Source: Liolophura sinensis (lineage: Eukaryota; Mollusca; Polyplacophora; Chitonida; Chitonidae). Taken from it: a stretch of DNA of 64,000 nucleotides. Numbering within the stretch: position 1 is the first letter of the stretch; each line of letters begins with the position of its first letter. The notes beneath the pieces are model-generated. The model saw only the letters and a program-made list of their open reading frames with translations, ran no database searches and had not been told where the DNA came from. The stretch covers positions 55,167,187 to 55,231,186 of the forward strand of contig NC_088301.1 of assembly GCF_032854445.1 (NCBI RefSeq), written 5' to 3'. The translations under genes were made by a program, and so were the position numbers. Positions 46,480-60,233 of the stretch are shown piece by piece.

Positions 46480-47998
46480 CATGAATAATTTAATCTTTTT
46501 TAATTTAAAATAATGGTTCCCGTTCAGCACTCGTGGATATCCCATAATCCTCACCATCCTCATACAAGTGATAAATTCTTAGGCAATAAAATAAAGTTTT
46601 TAGAAACTATGCATTTGGCTGATAGTCTTACTAAATTTGTGGTCAATACAAAACAAGCCATTTAAACATACATGTCACTTGGTCATTTTATTATACCCAT
46701 ATAACTAGTACAGCTATAAGATATGACAATTTTGATAACAAATGTATAGCTTTATAGAATTGTATAAAATATAAAAATTGTAACACTGGTTTTATGTCAT
46801 GTAAGTGCCTCTCCTTTCTCCACTTGTTTAAAGCATTAGTATCCATCACCACTTAGGCTTTATTCATTACTATATGGCTACATACATGTATGTTCTAATT
46901 GATAAGGAATCTCCCACAGATCTTGACGTTTACACTCCACTCTTCTGGGATGCTCTACAAGTCGTCTAAGACATCACTCCAATTATATTCACTTAAGAAA
47001 TACTGGATGCCAATTCAAATTTTACAGCTTCTGACAAGGTTGTGATAAGTTTTAGTGATGTAACTTAATATAAAATTCATGAACTACCCTGCCATATGCT
47101 TGTTTGAACATTGTATGAAATATGTTTATCTTTGATAAGTATAGAACATGCAGATTTTAATCTCTAAATCTTCGACACTTAATATATCTTGTCATCGAAC
47201 CTTCAATACATGTACACTACAAATGCATCTGTGAACAGAAAATGTGACATAAAGATCCACAGTTAAAAACATGCATGTAGTGTATAGTGTCAAGAAAAGA
47301 CATGTAATTTTACATAAGTTAACCATGATCATGTGTCTTCAAAATGCAAGGTTTTAAAGAATAAAACCACAATGCTTCTCTTCCTTGAGATTCTGGTAAA
47401 GCCTGTCCCACCTTTTAGTTCTCAAATCTCGTCAAGACTCTCACGTTTATTTTGATGGGGATTCACAACTGATTTGTCAAGGTAGAAACAACTGTAAAAT
47501 GTTGGACTAGAACAGCGACTGTCTCCTACTTGTGATTTTTTAGGAAGATGGACACAAGGCAAGATCATGTGAGAGAAAATAAAATGACCATAGGACATGA
47601 GTATAGCAATGCAAACAAACTTTTGCCAACAGAATCTTTACTCAACCAGTTCTGCATACTTTGAAAATTACTTCTGATTCACTTGATCGAAGCTGCTTTG
47701 CCATGACAAAATAACTTTGCAGTAATAATGTCATTACAATGATTTAAGGTTGAGAAAACACAGGTAATCATGTCCTTGTGTAACATTCTGAGTGCTCTGC
47801 CCAATGTCTGTGAGCAGAAGTTTGTTTGCTTAGCTCTGCTGACAGATGTTAGTATGAAGGCATGGTCAAAGTACCTTAAGGGTGCCTAATCATGCCAAGT
47901 TTGAGATTCAACAAGTTGCCTTGTGTCTCTTTCATAAGACATGAAGTTATAATAAGCTTGTATATATGTGGAGTGGAGTTGACAAGGTGTGGGGTTGT
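46480..47998. other. ALAS 3' flank and probable 3' UTR
   Basis: No coding sequence is seen. On the minus strand an AATAAA (plus-strand TTTATT at 47446-47451) lies about 550 nt after the ALAS stop and is a plausible poly(A) signal. Others occur farther left. Confidence 0.45.
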
Positions 47999-50900
47999 TC
48001 AAGCCATGCTTAAGAAGGACTGTAGAGAGGCATAGGTGCAGTTAGACCGTTCACAGATGGGCTCGTGGGCATGGAGGGCATCCTGCTCCAGAGACTTGTG
48101 GCAAACCTCACACGTTTTGGGGCACGCTTTTGGGGAGAGAGCGAGGCTGTTGGCCTCCCAGACGTCCAGCAGGCAGTTGACAAAGTAGTCCATCATATCT
48201 TCAGTGTGGTGTGGAGTTGGCGCCACCCGAAGGCGCTCTTCCCCTCGGGCAACTGTCGGATAGTTGATTGCCTGGACATACATGTTGTGTCTCGTCATCA
48301 GCTCATTGCTGATCTTGGTGGACATTGCTGGATCTCCAACCTAGCAAAGGAAATTGTAAAATTTTGATTGCTCAATTCACTACTGACGAGAAGCTCATCC
48401 ACAGAACTAAACTGGCAACGCTTCTGCTGTAGTTAACCATGTATGTTGGCCACTCACAGTATCTTTTATAAGTTGTTCTGATGATAATATATTAATGTAT
48501 TAAGATAAAAAATACAACACATGATTTACAATTACAACAAGGACAATTTACAGATGAAACTACAGGGCCAAACAGAAGGAAAATTTATACTACTGAAACA
48601 ATGGATATTCCCAAGCTATAAAACCTGTTGTATTTCTTTGCATGAGAATTCAATATACATGTACACTGAAATCATGTCTTCACCCTTATGTCGATACTTT
48701 GCTGAAATGTTGTGAAGACATCAACTGATTTGGTTTAGGAAGTGAGATATGACACTAGGACAGGACAGATAGGGCAAAGGACAGTACTGAATTCACACTG
48801 AAAAATAACTGATGCAGACAGAAATGCTGCATGATTCCATTCAACCAGTTATATTACACTCTTAAGTATGTCTTCACATTTTTTTCACTGCATTCAGTTT
48901 CAAGAGGAGAAAAACGAGAGACATACATGAATAGGAATGATGTGGCTGGGTGAATGGCGGGCAGGAAGCCCAACTTCCATCAAGCGGCGCCTCAGGTACT
49001 TCACATTGTTATGTAGCCTCTCTCTCAGCTCCTGGCCTTCTTCGCTTTTAACAACCTACATGTACACAAAACAATGACAGCCAAAGAAATGTAAATATTT
49101 AATTACCTTTTAATACAACATGTGGGAAATGTATGTATATCCTCTGTCTAATATTTTGTAAAACTTTTTTTTCGCTACATAACAGTTTTCATAATGCCCT
49201 GACATTTTAATGTAACTGTTTTAGAGCCCAGAATGTTAATTTTTTAAAATTTTTTAATTCATTAACCGTTTTAGATTTGAGGAGCAAAATGAGGAGCTAG
49301 TGGGTGTTATGAAAAAAAAATTCCATATTCCAAAATTTCTGCATGCTTTGAAAGACAGGTACAATAACAACTGTGTCTTTTCAACAGCTCACCTTTATAG
49401 ACGCCAAGGCACCACACAGAACAGTTGGAGGAAGAGACGTTGTAAAAATGAATCCAGAGGCATAGCTCCGAACAGCATCAACTGTTCTTTCCGTGCTCGC
49501 AATGTATCCTCCAACATTTCCAAAAGCCTTTCCTGCATCGAAATATCATTTGTGTCATGAAACACCCAAAATGATAATATTTAATAATTAGTTCCTCAAA
49601 ATAACCCAGTCAGCATACAGTCACTTACTTGATTTTTTAATCTTTCATCCTTTTTCAAGACAGCATTTTCTTATTTTAATTCAATACATAAAGCACCGAC
49701 ACATTTGCAACACAAAAAAAAAACATGAAGGTCAAGGATTTTGTAATTTACAATAATTAACAAACATGCAAGGTATCAATAATGGAAGATCCTCTTTATG
49801 TTATTGTGCTTTTTCCTGTTATTGTGATTTACACTTATTCAAAACTTCAGCTCAATACATGTAGTACTTTTTGAGATACTACCTCTACAATTTTCCTTGA
49901 CACTGATTCTTATGAAGATTTACATTAATTTGTGGTAATTAATATGCACACAGCTCATCAACAATGGAATATCTACCGTGTGTTACTGCGCTCTACATGA
50001 ACGCAAAACATCAGCTCAATACATGCTGTACTTTTTAAGTTACCACTCCTAATATTTACTTAAACATTCCTTTTGCTTGGGTTAAGACATACTCCTCCAA
50101 TGCACAGTAAATCTACAAATTACTGGTACTACTTTACTAGATACATTGCGAAGACATTAAAAGAAAAAAAAAATTGTTTTCACATTTTCCCCCAAAATTA
50201 TTTTTCCCCTTGCTTTGTTAGGTCTGACCCTATTCTTACCAAGAGTTCCTGATATAATATCCATCTTGTCCATGACCCCATCTCTCTCGCCCACTCCAGC
50301 TCCATGGCGACCATACAGACCAACGGCATGCACCTCATCCACAAAGGTAAGGGCACCATATTTATGGGAAATATCACAAAACTCCTCCAGAGGGCAAATT
50401 GATCCTGATAGAAAAACCAAGAAATTCACACTTATTACAAAAGAACCAGTTCTTTAGTCTTGTGTTTAATTTTAAAGATACATGCATGTATAACAATGTT
50501 CTCAGCTATTCATGCTGAGACATTTTAATTCATTTTAAATTCCCTCAAAAACTAAATGAGTTTCATAAATTTGATCTGATTTTGCACCAAAATGTCAATT
50601 TTATCAGATTATACTTATGTTAACTAGTTCAATACACTAAAAATTTCCTTGAACAGAGTATCTCTTGCACAAAACAAAACAGGAATCAGAATGAATCTGA
50701 AATCTGTAACTTAAACATTTCCAAGTCATTTAGCAGAAATCATCTTGGTTGCAATTTAAAAAACACAACAAAGTCATCTTACCATCCATGGAATGAACTG
50801 TCTCAAATGCAACAATTTTTGGGACTGATTTGTCTACTTGTTTGAGCAGATAGTCCAGATGGTCCGGGTCGTTATGTTTAAAGATGTGCTTAGGAACTCT

Positions 50901-53769
50901 GCTATTCCGTATACCCTGTATCATAGAGGCATGGTTTCCGGCATCAGAGAAGATATGACAACCTGAAGAGAAATAGCCTACCTAAGTCCAACTGATACAT
51001 ACAATACACAATAACTTGAATTTTAAAACACAAAATCTTGTAGTATTAGAAGAGAATTTATTATCTGCAAAGCACAAATGAATTAATGTTAATGTCTCAA
51101 AAAGTCAAAAGTAATCATCAGAATAAAGCAATTTAAACATTTTAAATCATGATTTTCTTTCTCATCACAACCTTGATGTCTAACATTTTTCTTCACTGTT
51201 GTATTTTTTCTCCATGTCTTTTCAGTTCAGGAACTGGAAATTCAGAAGCCACTGTGTGGTAGGTGATTAAGAGGGATAATGGTCCATGGCCTCACAACTC
51301 AGTGATGTTAGTACACGTACACGCTTTACGCTGTGATCCACAACCAAGGGACATAACTCTTGTTATACTATACTGTGGTGCTGAATGTTTGGCAATGCTA
51401 AGTACAGAAACTGCATTTACAAGTCAGGCCTTGAGGGTGTAAGATATGCTGTACTCACCGGGTAAAGCTTGTGCCAGGGTAAACAGAGTTGAGTCGTTGG
51501 CTACATAACATGAGGTGAACAGTAGGGCAGCCTCCTTTTCATGTAGCTGAGCCAGCTCACTCTCCAGGGCCTCGTGGAGTGGAGAATTCCCGGAAATGTT
51601 TCGAGTCCCACCTGCCCCAGCACCATGGCGATGAAGACCTTTTCTGTTAGGGAAAACAAGACATTGATATATCTAAAACTCAAGTACTTAATAGCTTATA
51701 CTCTCAATGAAGTGGATATAATTTAAGCCTCCTGGACACTCTTCTGTCAGAGTGGTAGTCTTTTTGCCCACCTCATATGGATTTACAGCTTCTTCAAGGA
51801 ATTTTTGACAGCTTCTGGTGAAATGAAAATTGAATATGAGGCCATGAACTAAACTGTAAAGTTTTACCAGTTAACAGTTAATTCATTTCCTTAATTTTTA
51901 CTTTTTGAGTTCTATCTCTTTAACAATTAGGAGATTGGTGTGAAACTTGTAACTTACTCCACAGCTCTAATGACCTGAGGATGCCAGCTCATTCCCAGGT
52001 AGTCATTGCTACACCACACCGAGATGTCCCGCTTGTTCCCTGTGTACTCCTCAGCAAATGGAAACTGAGACGCCTTGCGCAAAACCTTTTTGAAAATGCG
52101 ATAAGAGTGATCTTTTTTCTTCTTATCAATCTGGTCCTGGAAAAACTGCTCATAATCGAACACTGGCTTAACTTGATCAGGGCCTGAAAAAAATTATTCC
52201 AGCATAATTTTTAAATACTTTGTTAAGGAACCTTCATTTTCTCCATACTGTTGTTTTTTAAGAAATTTCAGTTAATCTTGAGCTGTACAATGGGTTATCT
52301 TATTAGAAGAATTCTCCCTAATGAGTGTCTCTAATTGAAGTTAGATAACCTTGAACAAGTGCACGGATCAGCAGACTAAATTGCCCTACCATGGTCCACT
52401 TCCAGGGTCAAGTTATGCCCTTTCTCAACTTCATCCAGGTTAAACTTCTGGTGAAGGGGGTTGGTCCTGGAGCCAAGGATTGAAGCAGCTGCAGCAGTCC
52501 TCAGTTTGGAGGTCTCCACTTTACCAGGGGCTAACCCAAGGTCTGATAAGTACAGAAAAACAATGTTCAGACAAACAGGTGGAACTATAACTTTTATACA
52601 TATGTGTTTCTCCACAAGTAAAACAAGCGTTTAGGTGAACACAGCATATGCCCAAACAAATGTTTGAAATGTATAAAAGAATGATGATACCAGTAGTATT
52701 GTGCTGAGTATAACCCCTGAGGGGAATCTTCATAGGTGTTGATGATAGGTATGTGGTTACCATAACAACTGCACAAATGGACAAATGTGTCCACCAAAAA
52801 AGGACACAAAATCAGCCCGGACACAAAATCATATCTATTTATATAGCATATATAGGAAACTGTCAAAATGGTAACCATGACAACTGCAGAAATAAACAAA
52901 CATGAATCCCTACCTTTATGTACGAGAACATCCACCAAAAAATTAAAACTTTCCATGGAAAACAAGATGTAGATGGAGATAAAGCCCGGGCATGAATACG
53001 GACGGACAGACAAAATCGCTTTAAAGTAATATGCTCTGCTTAACCACAGGGCCGTACAAAAACTATGAAGCTTTCTCTCTGCAAATAAGTGTGGGAATGT
53101 GAATCACCAGATACATTTAGTTATATGAAAATTTTGGGAGTGTTCACTACTTGTAGCTCTACATGTACATATCAAAACATCTGCACTTTTTCACAGCAAC
53201 ACGTTTATTTCTGGAAACTCTCCAAATATCCAAATTACCAGTATCACTGGCCACCGACACAACATCCATGGCAGGTTTGGTCTCCTCAGTATCCACCTTG
53301 ATCTCATCATGAAGGAACGGACACTTCTTGATCTCCGAGTTGTCCAAACCTGTCAATCAATTTAAACATTACAATTTCGGAGTATTTCAACATACAAACC
53401 TGCATCATAACATGTAGTTCGTTTCAATAATTAACCATACTTATATATACATAAACATACATGTATGTATGAAATTCACGAATGAATGAAACCTTTATTT
53501 AAAGAGGGTACCTATAATTGTACAATATGCTCTGCCCAGATATACGATTCAAGCAATGTATTAAGTGAAAAATATCAAAATACATAACATACATCTTTAG
53601 ACATTTATAGAATATGCCTACATGTACCTGCAGTTGTAGCTGCTGTGGTGTACTTTACCACATGAGCCATGACTGGGCAGTTCTCTGCATATCCAAGCAC
53701 CTTGCGAGCATTCTGGTGGATCCTTGTCAGGGGGATACGAGTAAGAAATGGGCACTTCAGCACTATCAT
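47999..53769 (-). CDS. ALAS: 5-aminolevulinate synthase, mitochondrial
   Basis: PLP-dependent enzyme of the mitochondrial matrix that condenses glycine with succinyl-CoA, the first and rate-limiting step of heme synthesis. Coding exons on the minus strand: 53628-53769, 53239-53349, 52390-52542, 51958-52183, 51459-51643, 50783-50962, 50240-50404, 49393-49532, 48927-49055, 47999-48340. All are GT-AG and in phase, giving 590 aa. The presequence has three Cys-Pro heme regulatory motifs: KCPFL (Cys6), NCPVM (Cys31), KCPFL (Cys57). The core shows [58 protein letters not shown] with PLP Lys389, and [10 protein letters not shown] near the C-terminus. The start follows a TTGTAG acceptor (exon from 53778), so a 5' noncoding exon lies upstream. 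Two vertebrate paralogues exist (ALAS1, ALAS2); which it matches better is not decided. Confidence 0.96.
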
Positions 53770-53779
53770 TGTGATAACC

Positions 53780-56700
53780 TACAATGCAAAAAATTTTTAC
53801 TTTACTGAGCATCAGGTGCTGGTATCTATTTAACATCCAGAGAGTACATGTACAAGTATGCATGACTGATGATATACATGATTCAACCTGTGTACAGGTA
53901 TATTAGTGCATGAAGACAGATGATCAAAACTATAGCTTTACTATACTAATACACTAATATACGATGCATAGACCCCAGGATACGTGCATAAAATGAGCAG
54001 TATATAAAATTCTGACCACCAATTTCACATACTTTCCTCTCATCATAGGCAGTACAATAATGCCTACACACCATGTACAGACATATATGTAGTTCAGTGA
54101 ACATAAATAAATTTGAATACTTAGTCAATACTACAGTAACTACATAGTGTTTACAATGCACAAGATGATGCACATGTACAACAAAGTTTACCTACATATA
54201 CAATGGAATTCAGCTCGGTGATGTGTATATCAGGTTCCAGCAAGAATGTTCTTCCCACTTTTTTAGTCTCCCTCAGTGGATTACATGTGCTAAATTTAAC
54301 CTGGATATCTGAATTTTATACAGAATATTCGGAAACATCTGCATTTTCCCATGGCTGTTATATTCCTGTTTACACTGACATTTTTGCACCAACGATAGGA
54401 AGGGTTCCAAAAAATGAAAAAAAAAAAAAAAAAAAATAATCAACTCTTCATTGTTCAGTTGGTTTTAATTTGAGTGCATGCATGAATAAACAAAAAACAT
54501 TTGTACATGTACAGGAAAAATTGTTTGATGTAAACCTGATGACTTTTACAATCAGAAAGTGACATAATCATCATCATGATGATAATAATCAATCAAGAAT
54601 AATTCTTGACCTCATTACAAAATGTTCTTTGTTTTATTTTTTGTTAAAACAATATCCAGTACAAAACATCTGGCCCACCCTTGTAATAAAGGATTGTCAC
54701 TACATACATGTATTGACTTCATCCTATATCAAGGTATATCCTACTGTAATCTGTACACGCAGGGTACATGTAGGCCTACACCTTATAATGCAAATCAATT
54801 TTTTTTTTCCAAATTGCTAATCCATGGACAGTCAGTTCCCTTCACAACTGCCAAAATTGTATCTCAGCAAGTTAAAAAGGTTAACTATAGGCCCACACAT
54901 ACACTGTACAGTGTTTAATACAAGACAACGTTTGTACAGGAATCACTCTTCTGTATCCTTTCTAAACCTAAACAATTAAACTGTCCTTGAACCATCTTTT
55001 TTTAGAATGTTCAAAACAAGTTCGTGAAGACGGTACTTTTACATTAACGTTTGAAGAGTTTGAGAGGTCACGAGCTACTGCACACAGATGGTTTTGAGCC
55101 AAAATGTGAAATGCCCAAAAGTAAACTTACAAGTAAAGTTTTTTTGTGTTGGTTACAACTGAATAATTCTTCACAACACATGTACATAGTATCTCTAGAA
55201 GATACATGTACAGTACCCAATAATGGAGAAAATTTTGAGGAGTACATCGAAGCCAAAATAGCCCAGTGATTGCTTTGTATTCATTTCAGGATTTTCTCGA
55301 TTACATATACACACAGGGATCATGTAAACAGGCTTCATGTACTTCATATCCATTCATAACTTTAAGTCTAATGGGGAGATTAATGAGCATCTTCCACCAG
55401 ATCTTCCTCAATAGCTCTACTTTACCCTAGACAAAACTAAATGTAGCCTATATACTGCACTTAGGCAAATATAAACATACACATATGAGCAACGATAACA
55501 ATACTGGTAAAAAATAACAAGACATGTTATTCTACTTGTACTTAAGCTGAAAAAAATTAGTCCACAGGTCGATTTATTGAACACGAAAGTATTACATTTA
55601 AACAACAGAATATGTGAGCAAACTATGAAAGCCATAGATGAAAGTCCGCATACATCTTCACACCACATTGAGATGTTCAATTTGACTGTGTCAAAATTCT
55701 TCAGCCAAGACAATAGGAGATATGAGATGGCTTGTAAACATGTCTGACTTCTTGTAGGCCGTGTCAGATCACAAATTTACTTGTGTGCAGATGTAACATA
55801 AAAACCATTCCACCAAACAAGACTGAAGATAAGACATACACAGTAAAATTTAACATAGACATACATGCACACGTACGCCCACATAGATGTATTTAGGCAG
55901 ATGGCACTAATTTTGCTTTGTTCCTCCACCCATAAATCTGACTGCTATTGAACAAGTGAAAAATTCTTGTGTACAGCATTAAGCACCAATCAAATAAATA
56001 AATAACCAATTCTGCATTGTGAAAGACCACTTGTCTAAACACATTATAATAACAATCATGAAAAATGATCGCCAATTAGCTATTACGGCAGACTTATTCT
56101 GCTACATGTATATGTTCAGGAGCTCCTACTCACCAAGCCCTCTCAACAACCAGTGAGCAGAAAACAAGCTGTTTTTGGAGAATGTCCTGCCAAGAGACCA
56201 TCTAAGCCACTGAATGATGGACATAAATGCATAAAGTGTCCTGCCTAATTCCCCACCCCCTTCCCCTTTTACACTCTCATCTGACAATCAGCCTGGAACA
56301 CAACAATCACTTTTCTGACAAACTAAACCTCAAGACACATCACCCTGAGGCACTTCAACTGAATGCCCTGATCATTTTTAGGTCAAAGTAACTTGATGGA
56401 CACTTTCTGGGCCTGATTGAGCCTCCTCTGCCATGTCCCTTTCACATGGCATCTGACCTTTTTCTCCAAAAAATCTAGGGAATCTATAGATCCATAAAAA
56501 CTGTCGTCTTACCAGAAAAGGAATTAATTAAGGCAAGACTTTAACAAGGGAGGTCATGAACACAGACCCCTGGTTTTCTGTTTGACGTCACTACAGAGGT
56601 CAACATGTAAAGAGAAAACAGGGACTAGAAAAAAATAATGGTTCTAATAAATCCAAGACCTGTGTGTACGTATGTACCCATAAATCTAACCTGACATCCT

Positions 56701-57115
56701 CTGGCCTTCATACTTCCACCTAATGTTACTACACAGGTTGAACCTTATCGCATGAACTTTGGATTTACTTGGCTGCACAATTTGTAATGACACAGTGCAC
56801 CCAGAAAATATATATAGTTTTAGCTCCATATACATGCATGCATAAAATCATTTTTCAACATGCATAAATTGTCATTTTGTGTTGAAAAAAAATTGGAAAC
56901 GAACTTTTTATCACTTTAGACAGATTTGCTTTACCCAGATATTCCACTTGATATGTGGCAAAAAACACCCTTCTATATCATACATCAATACATACAAGAT
57001 AGAAAACGATTGTTCAAATACATGTACACTCAGAGCAACTATATATCAATCCGAATTATGCTCAATACATCTCTTTACATTTCTACTGACATACATAATA
57101 CTACTGAAGGTTATC
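53780..57115. other. ALAS upstream region, no coding sequence recognised
   Basis: Must contain part of the ALAS 5' noncoding exon/intron structure, but I cannot place it. Short ORFs (for example 55051-55269) match nothing known to me. It includes a 20-nt A run at 54417-54436, an old SINE tail at 55930-56006 and many TACATGTA-type palindromes. Confidence 0.45.
55930..56006 (+). repeat. Old SINE tail
   Basis: AAGTGAAAAATTCTTGTGTA, CAGCATTAAGCACCAATC and AAATAAATAAATAA match the 3' end of the tRNA-SINE with heavy divergence. Only the last 70-80 bp is present. Confidence 0.6.
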
Positions 57116-57119
57116 TCCA

Positions 57120-57960
57120 ACAAATATGTTTCAGGCCTGTCGAAGACAATGTTCTATAGACATGCTTTCAATCCTATTGAAGACAATGTTCCATAAATAT
57201 GCTTTGTGACCTAAAGAAGATTATGTTCTATAAACATGCTTTCAGGCCTACAGAAGACCATGATCTATAAACATGCTTTATGACCTGTTGAGGACCATGT
57301 TCTATATACATACTTTATGAACTGTTGAAGATCATGTTCCATAAACATGCTTTCAGGTCTACTGAAAAGACCATATGCTACAGACATGCTTTCAGGCTTA
57401 CTGAAGATCATGTTCTGTAGACCTGCTTTCTGACCTATTGAAGATCACGTTCTATAGACACGCTTCCTGGTCTACTGAAGACCATGTTCTATAGACATAC
57501 TCTCAGGCCTATTGACATGCTTTCAGGCCTGCTGAAGTCCATCTTCCATAAACATGCTTTATGGCCTATTGAAGATCACGTTCTATACACATGCTTTCTG
57601 ACCTATAGACACGCTTCCTGGTCTACTGAAGACCATGTTCTATAAACATACTCTCACATCTATTGAAGATTATGTTCTACTGACATGCTTTCAGGCCTGC
57701 TGAAATCCATGTTCTATAAACATGCTTTATGGCCCATTGAAGACCATGTTCTTTAAACATGCTTTCTGAACTATTAGAAATAATGTTCTACGGACATGTT
57801 TTCTGAGCTATTGAACATCATGTCCTATACACATGCTTTCTGACCTATTGAAGATCACGTTCTGTAGACATGCTTGCAGGCCTACTGATGACCATGTTTT
57901 ATGTATGCTTTCTGACCTACAGAAGACCATGTTCTATAGACATATTTTCTGACCTGTATT
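57120..57960. repeat. 37-bp diverged tandem repeat, about 22 units
   Basis: Unit approximately GAAGACCATGTTCTATAGAC plus ATGCTTTCTGACCTATT. Units vary in sequence and some are shortened (for example near 57505 and 57600). No frame stays open across it. The high divergence suggests an old array that has not been homogenised recently. Confidence 0.9.
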
Positions 57961-60169
57961 GACATGTAGGTCTTACAAAACCCTTACAAAACAGGCCATC
58001 CCATAAAAAACAAGACATCCTTTCAATAATCGACCTCCTGTCATCCAATAAGCTTTAAGCCCAATAGAAAGAAAATGGCTATAGCAAGAAAAATGGAAAC
58101 TTTTCTTGTAACATTTAAGAACAGCACATACAGCATAAGCCCCTTACAACCTTTAACAGGTTCTCATCAGAGCCCAAAAGATGGATGACAGCACTCTCAT
58201 GTGCCTTCATACTTACATGGGTAATTTTACCTCATCTGTTAGATAGAGCAAGCAAACACGCATATTTCAGGGCTGATCTGCTAGAATAATTACTCCGCTT
58301 CCCTGCAGGTATAAATCCTCCTAAGACACTGTTACAGATGGTGTAGAGATAGGAGGCCAATAAATCTGGCTGTTACATGCTGAAATTCCAACAGGAAATA
58401 CTACTTAGAGATTTCAGTTTTACCTTTATCACACCTGTGACATGGCACATTAAAAATAAGTACAGTGGATGCATCCATCTAAATCAGCCTTCAGAGCAAG
58501 ATTTTTTTTATATAACTACACTGTAGGTTAGCTCATATGTGGCAAGTTATCACAACAAACCACAATGCATAGGGCAATTAGTAGGCAATAACACAAAAAA
58601 TATCCCTAAAACAGAAGTTTTTATAAAAGCACATGTAATTTCCATTTTACGCCAGTCACAATGGTGTTTTAATCTTATATTGAGCTAATAGTAAACAAGG
58701 TCAGCATTTACAATATTGCTACCAGTCTAGCTAGTTAAGATTCAACCTCTGAGAACAGAGATCTAAAAATGCCAAATGCTATGTATTAATTTCAAGACTT
58801 TAATACTCACCATGTTTTCATTACTTACATGCAGCACATGCATTGCATATTTACATGTAAGTAACTTCTCCTACAAATGTAGGTGCTTACAGAGTGAAGT
58901 AACATGTATTTCAGTCCATCGCCTGTGTTATTCTCTGGGAGTACGTGCACACCAGAAGGTAAGCTGAGCCAGCGAAATTCTGTCACGTAAAGGGTGGCCT
59001 TCCTAGCACTGCCATTACTTCAACGCATTGATACTACAGCTGGTGCCCATTGCTGCTTACATTATAGGCCTGAAACTGAGATCTTTTACTTCGGCTACTA
59101 CTGGATAATCCTTTCTCCACAGTTTCCACACTCTAGCTGACAACTACACCATCACAGTACCAAGAAGGCCTGGACCGAATACTGAAATGTTCAACTATGT
59201 GGTAGTACATGTACCTCTGTGTGCCAGCCAGAAAAACAAAATGATTTATACGATATGTACTGTGATTTATACCCTACTAGCTAATGTAGTTACATTACTA
59301 ATCACTAAGTACTAATGTAATCACATGTAGTTAAGCAAGAGTGAAAACAATGTATTAACATGTGGACTATACAGGTGCATGGACAATCACAGTCATCACC
59401 TTGGTATATACCAAATCGACAAGCATAACTAGCTCATCTGTAAAATATATGCTTCTTTGCTTTCCCACATTCAGTACAGTTTTAAACTTATATCTTCAGG
59501 TAGTTCTGATTAGATAATGGAATCCACAGATCTACTGCATTTTTTTTTTTAATGAAGAAAAGTAAGCTTCACAAATTACATTCCAAATAAATTTACCTAT
59601 TACCAAGAAAACTGAACGCAAATATCAATACTGAGGTTACATGAAAATGTTCAAGCAGGGTAATGTTCAGAAAATAAGAGCATATAAATACATCCTGATG
59701 ATGTGTAATATGCTTCCCAAATTTTGCTTCTGTTGTCCGAATTTATTTGTGCTACATCACAAGGACAGTACTCTTGTGGCCCTTCCAAGTGAGGATTGAA
59801 ACAGTTAGACCTTGTGCTATATGTAGCTGAAAACAGATTCAACAAATGTGGTGAAGGCTGTTCTTGATCAAGAATGATTTTATCACCAGCATTCATACAG
59901 AACTCCATGAGAAGTACATATACATGTACTTACATTTATGGAATTAATAATAAATGCACACTGTGCAAACATATGTACAGTTTAAAATGGCTTTGCTACA
60001 GCTCATGTATTGAAAATATATCAAGACAAGACATGTACAGAAGAAGAAGCACTTCAGTCTGGTACATAAAAAGTGCTAAATGGAAATGCACATTAAAACC
60101 AGTGACACATATTATTGTCTGGTGGCAGGATAGTTTTCAGCAACAGGACATCTCACAGCTTTTTAATAA

Positions 60170-60233
60170 TATTTATTCATTTATTTAATTGACTGGTTTA
60201 TGGCCCTGCTCAAGAATTTTTCACCTATATGAC
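60170..60233 (-). repeat. Old SINE tail fragment
   Basis: ATTTATTCATTTATTTAATT, GACTGGTTTATGGCCCTG and CTCAAGAATTTTTCACCTAT follow the reverse-oriented family tail. Short and diverged. Confidence 0.55.

Noticed and set aside
55051-55269. 72-codon ORF as a small gene
   Set aside because: No similarity, no splice sites and no promoter cues; compatible with chance.
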